From Lachnospiraceae bacterium (GTDB lineage Bacteria; Bacillota; Clostridia; Lachnospirales; Lachnospiraceae), in assembly GCA_016286555.1 (NCBI GenBank), contig JAEETA010000020.1, forward strand, positions 1 through 43,881: 43,881 bases of DNA, given 5' to 3'. Position 1 is the first letter of the stretch. Each line of letters opens with the position of its first letter. The notes beneath the pieces are model-generated. The model was given only the letters and a program-made list of their open reading frames with translations. It was not told the DNA's origin and searched no databases. This document shows, in pieces, positions 42,842-43,881 of the stretch. The position numbers and the translations under genes are program-made.

Positions 42842-42865
42842 TATAATGATTGAGAATTGTTCAAT
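42842..42865 (+). promoter_or_regulatory. -10 box of pckA with an adjacent inverted repeat
   Basis: TATAAT (42842-42847) lies 82 bp before pckA; the -35 region at 17 bp (TTTTCC) is weak, so an activator may be needed. ATTGA (42849-42853) and TCAAT (42861-42865) form an inverted repeat right after the -10 box, at the likely start of transcription, a possible operator. Confidence 0.6.
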
Positions 42866-42929
42866 ATGGGGGGAAATTTTTATTTTTCCTCATCTTGGTC
42901 GAAAAAATTTAGAAAAGAGAGGACTAAGC

Positions 42930-43881
42930 ATGGCAACAATCGATCTTTCCCAGTATGGCATCACAGATGTCAAAGAAATCATTTACAATCCTACCTACGA
43001 GCAGCTGTTCGAGGCAGAGATGGATCCTTCCCTGGAGGGATATGACAAGGGCGTGCTCACCGAGCTGGGCGCTGTCAATGTCATGACCGGTATCTACACC
43101 GGCCGTTCCCCCAAAGATAAGTTCATCGTCGATGATGCAAAGGCTCACGACACTGTATGGTGGACTTCCGAGGAGTATCCCAACGACAACCACCGCGCTT
43201 CCCAGGAAGCATGGGATGCCTGCAAGAAGCTGGCTCTGGATCAGCTCTCCGGCAAGAAGCTTTTCGTGGTAGACGGCTTCTGCGGTGCCAACAAGGACAC
43301 CCGCATGGCAGTTCGTTTCATCATGGAGGTTGCTTGGCAGGCTCACTTCGTAACCAACATGTTCATCCGTCCCACCGAGGAAGAGAAGGCAAACTTCAAG
43401 CCTGATTTCATCGTTTACACCGCTTCCAAGGCAAAGGTTGAGAACTACAAGGAGCTGGGCCTCAATTCCGAGACCGCAGTACTCTTCAACGTTACCTCCC
43501 GCGAGCAGGTCATCCTGAACACCTGGTACGGCGGCGAGATGAAGAAGGGTATGTTCTCCATGCAGAACTACTTCCTGCCTCTGAACGGCATGGCTTCCAT
43601 GCACTGCTCCGCTAATACCGATATGGAAGGTAAGCACACCGCTATCTTCTTCGGTCTGTCCGGAACCGGTAAGACCACCCTTTCCACCGATCCCAAGAGA
43701 CTGCTCATCGGTGATGACGAGCACGGCTGGGACGACAACGGTGTCTTCAACCTGGAAGGCGGCTGCTACGCTAAGGTCATCAACCTGGACAAGGATTCCG
43801 AGCCCGACATCTACAATGCGATCCGCAGAAACGCTCTGCTGGAGAACGTTACCGTAGATGCGGAAGGCAAGATCGATTTCG
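42930..43881 (+). CDS. pckA: ATP-dependent phosphoenolpyruvate carboxykinase, 5' part
   Basis: The gene starts at ATG 42930, with GAGAGG about 8 bp upstream, and is open to the window end after 317 codons; about 220 more are expected. The ATP-type PEPCK is recognised from [12 protein letters not shown] near the N-terminus (substrate loop), FNVTSREQ in the middle and the kinase-1 P-loop GLSGTGKTT near residue 245, followed by LIGDDEHGW, which holds metal-binding Asp residues. The enzyme interconverts oxaloacetate and PEP with ATP; in anaerobic gut-type Clostridia it often runs toward oxaloacetate for fermentation. The codon use is strongly biased (CTG, GAG, AAG, TCC), typical of a highly expressed gene. 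Confidence 0.97.
   Translation, partial: MATIDLSQYGITDVKEIIYNPTYEQLFEAEMDPSLEGYDKGVLTELGAVNVMTGIYTGRSPKDKFIVDDAKAHDTVWWTSEEYPNDNHRASQEAWDACKKLALDQLSGKKLFVVDGFCGANKDTRMAVRFIMEVAWQAHFVTNMFIRPTEEEKANFKPDFIVYTASKAKVENYKELGLNSETAVLFNVTSREQVILNTWYGGEMKKGMFSMQNYFLPLNGMASMHCSANTDMEGKHTAIFFGLSGTGKTTLSTDPKRLLIGDDEHGWDDNGVFNLEGGCYAKVINLDKDSEPDIYNAIRRNALLENVTVDAEGKIDF

Overview
The window reads as a chromosomal segment of a low-to-mid GC Gram-positive anaerobe of class Clostridia, most likely Lachnospiraceae. The grounds are a class B sortase with its cell-wall substrate, a single-membrane Pel-like exopolysaccharide operon without the outer-membrane parts PelB and PelC, BspA-type surface proteins, ATP-dependent PEP carboxykinase, an EF-G paralogue and consistent Gram-positive ribosome-binding sites. 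No rRNA, tRNA, CRISPR array, transposase or phage gene was seen. Nearly all genes lie on the minus strand.

Layout. 1-333: 3' end of a WbsX/GH99-like glycoside-processing gene (+), ending at a convergent terminator. 403-2091: PilB-type ATPase with a c-di-GMP-binding MshEN domain. 2195-17772: a tightly packed minus-strand run, leuS - class B sortase - 1873-aa sortase substrate - second LRR surface protein - Y-family DNA polymerase - YfhO-like membrane protein. It starts at a strong promoter before leuS. 17853-30344: a nine-gene operon, pelD (fused to a degenerate epimerase domain) - pelE-like - DUF2194 deacetylase-like - pelF - pelG - cotH - VTC - DUF4956 - DUF4832. 30561-32654: EF-G-like GTPase. 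32922-33856: divergent PilZ and VanZ-family pair (+). 34145-42439: tyrA, queA, M18 aminopeptidase, pheT, pheS and a YihY-family membrane protein (all minus). 42455-42685: an unidentified structured RNA with its own promoter and terminator. 42930-end: pckA (+), truncated by the window edge.

How the genes may work together. The central system is the Pel-like operon. PelD carries a conserved RxxD inhibitory site with a destroyed GGDEF motif, so it should be a c-di-GMP receptor that switches on the PelF/PelG polymer synthase-exporter. The DUF2194 protein has NodB-like Asp and His motifs and could be the PelA deacetylase equivalent. The trailing DUF4832 protein is a TIM-barrel-like candidate for the missing PelA hydrolase. 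Between them sits a CotH kinase - VTC - DUF4956 module, translationally linked to pelG, which suggests phosphorylation or polyphosphate chemistry tied to the exopolysaccharide. With the MshEN ATPase and the PilZ protein, three candidate c-di-GMP effectors lie within about 31 kb, but no cyclase or phosphodiesterase does.

Other points of interest are the unassigned RNA before yihY-pheS-pheT, inverted-repeat spacers after vanZ and between pheS and pheT, and a codon-usage shift inside pilB that may mark recombination or an assembly join.
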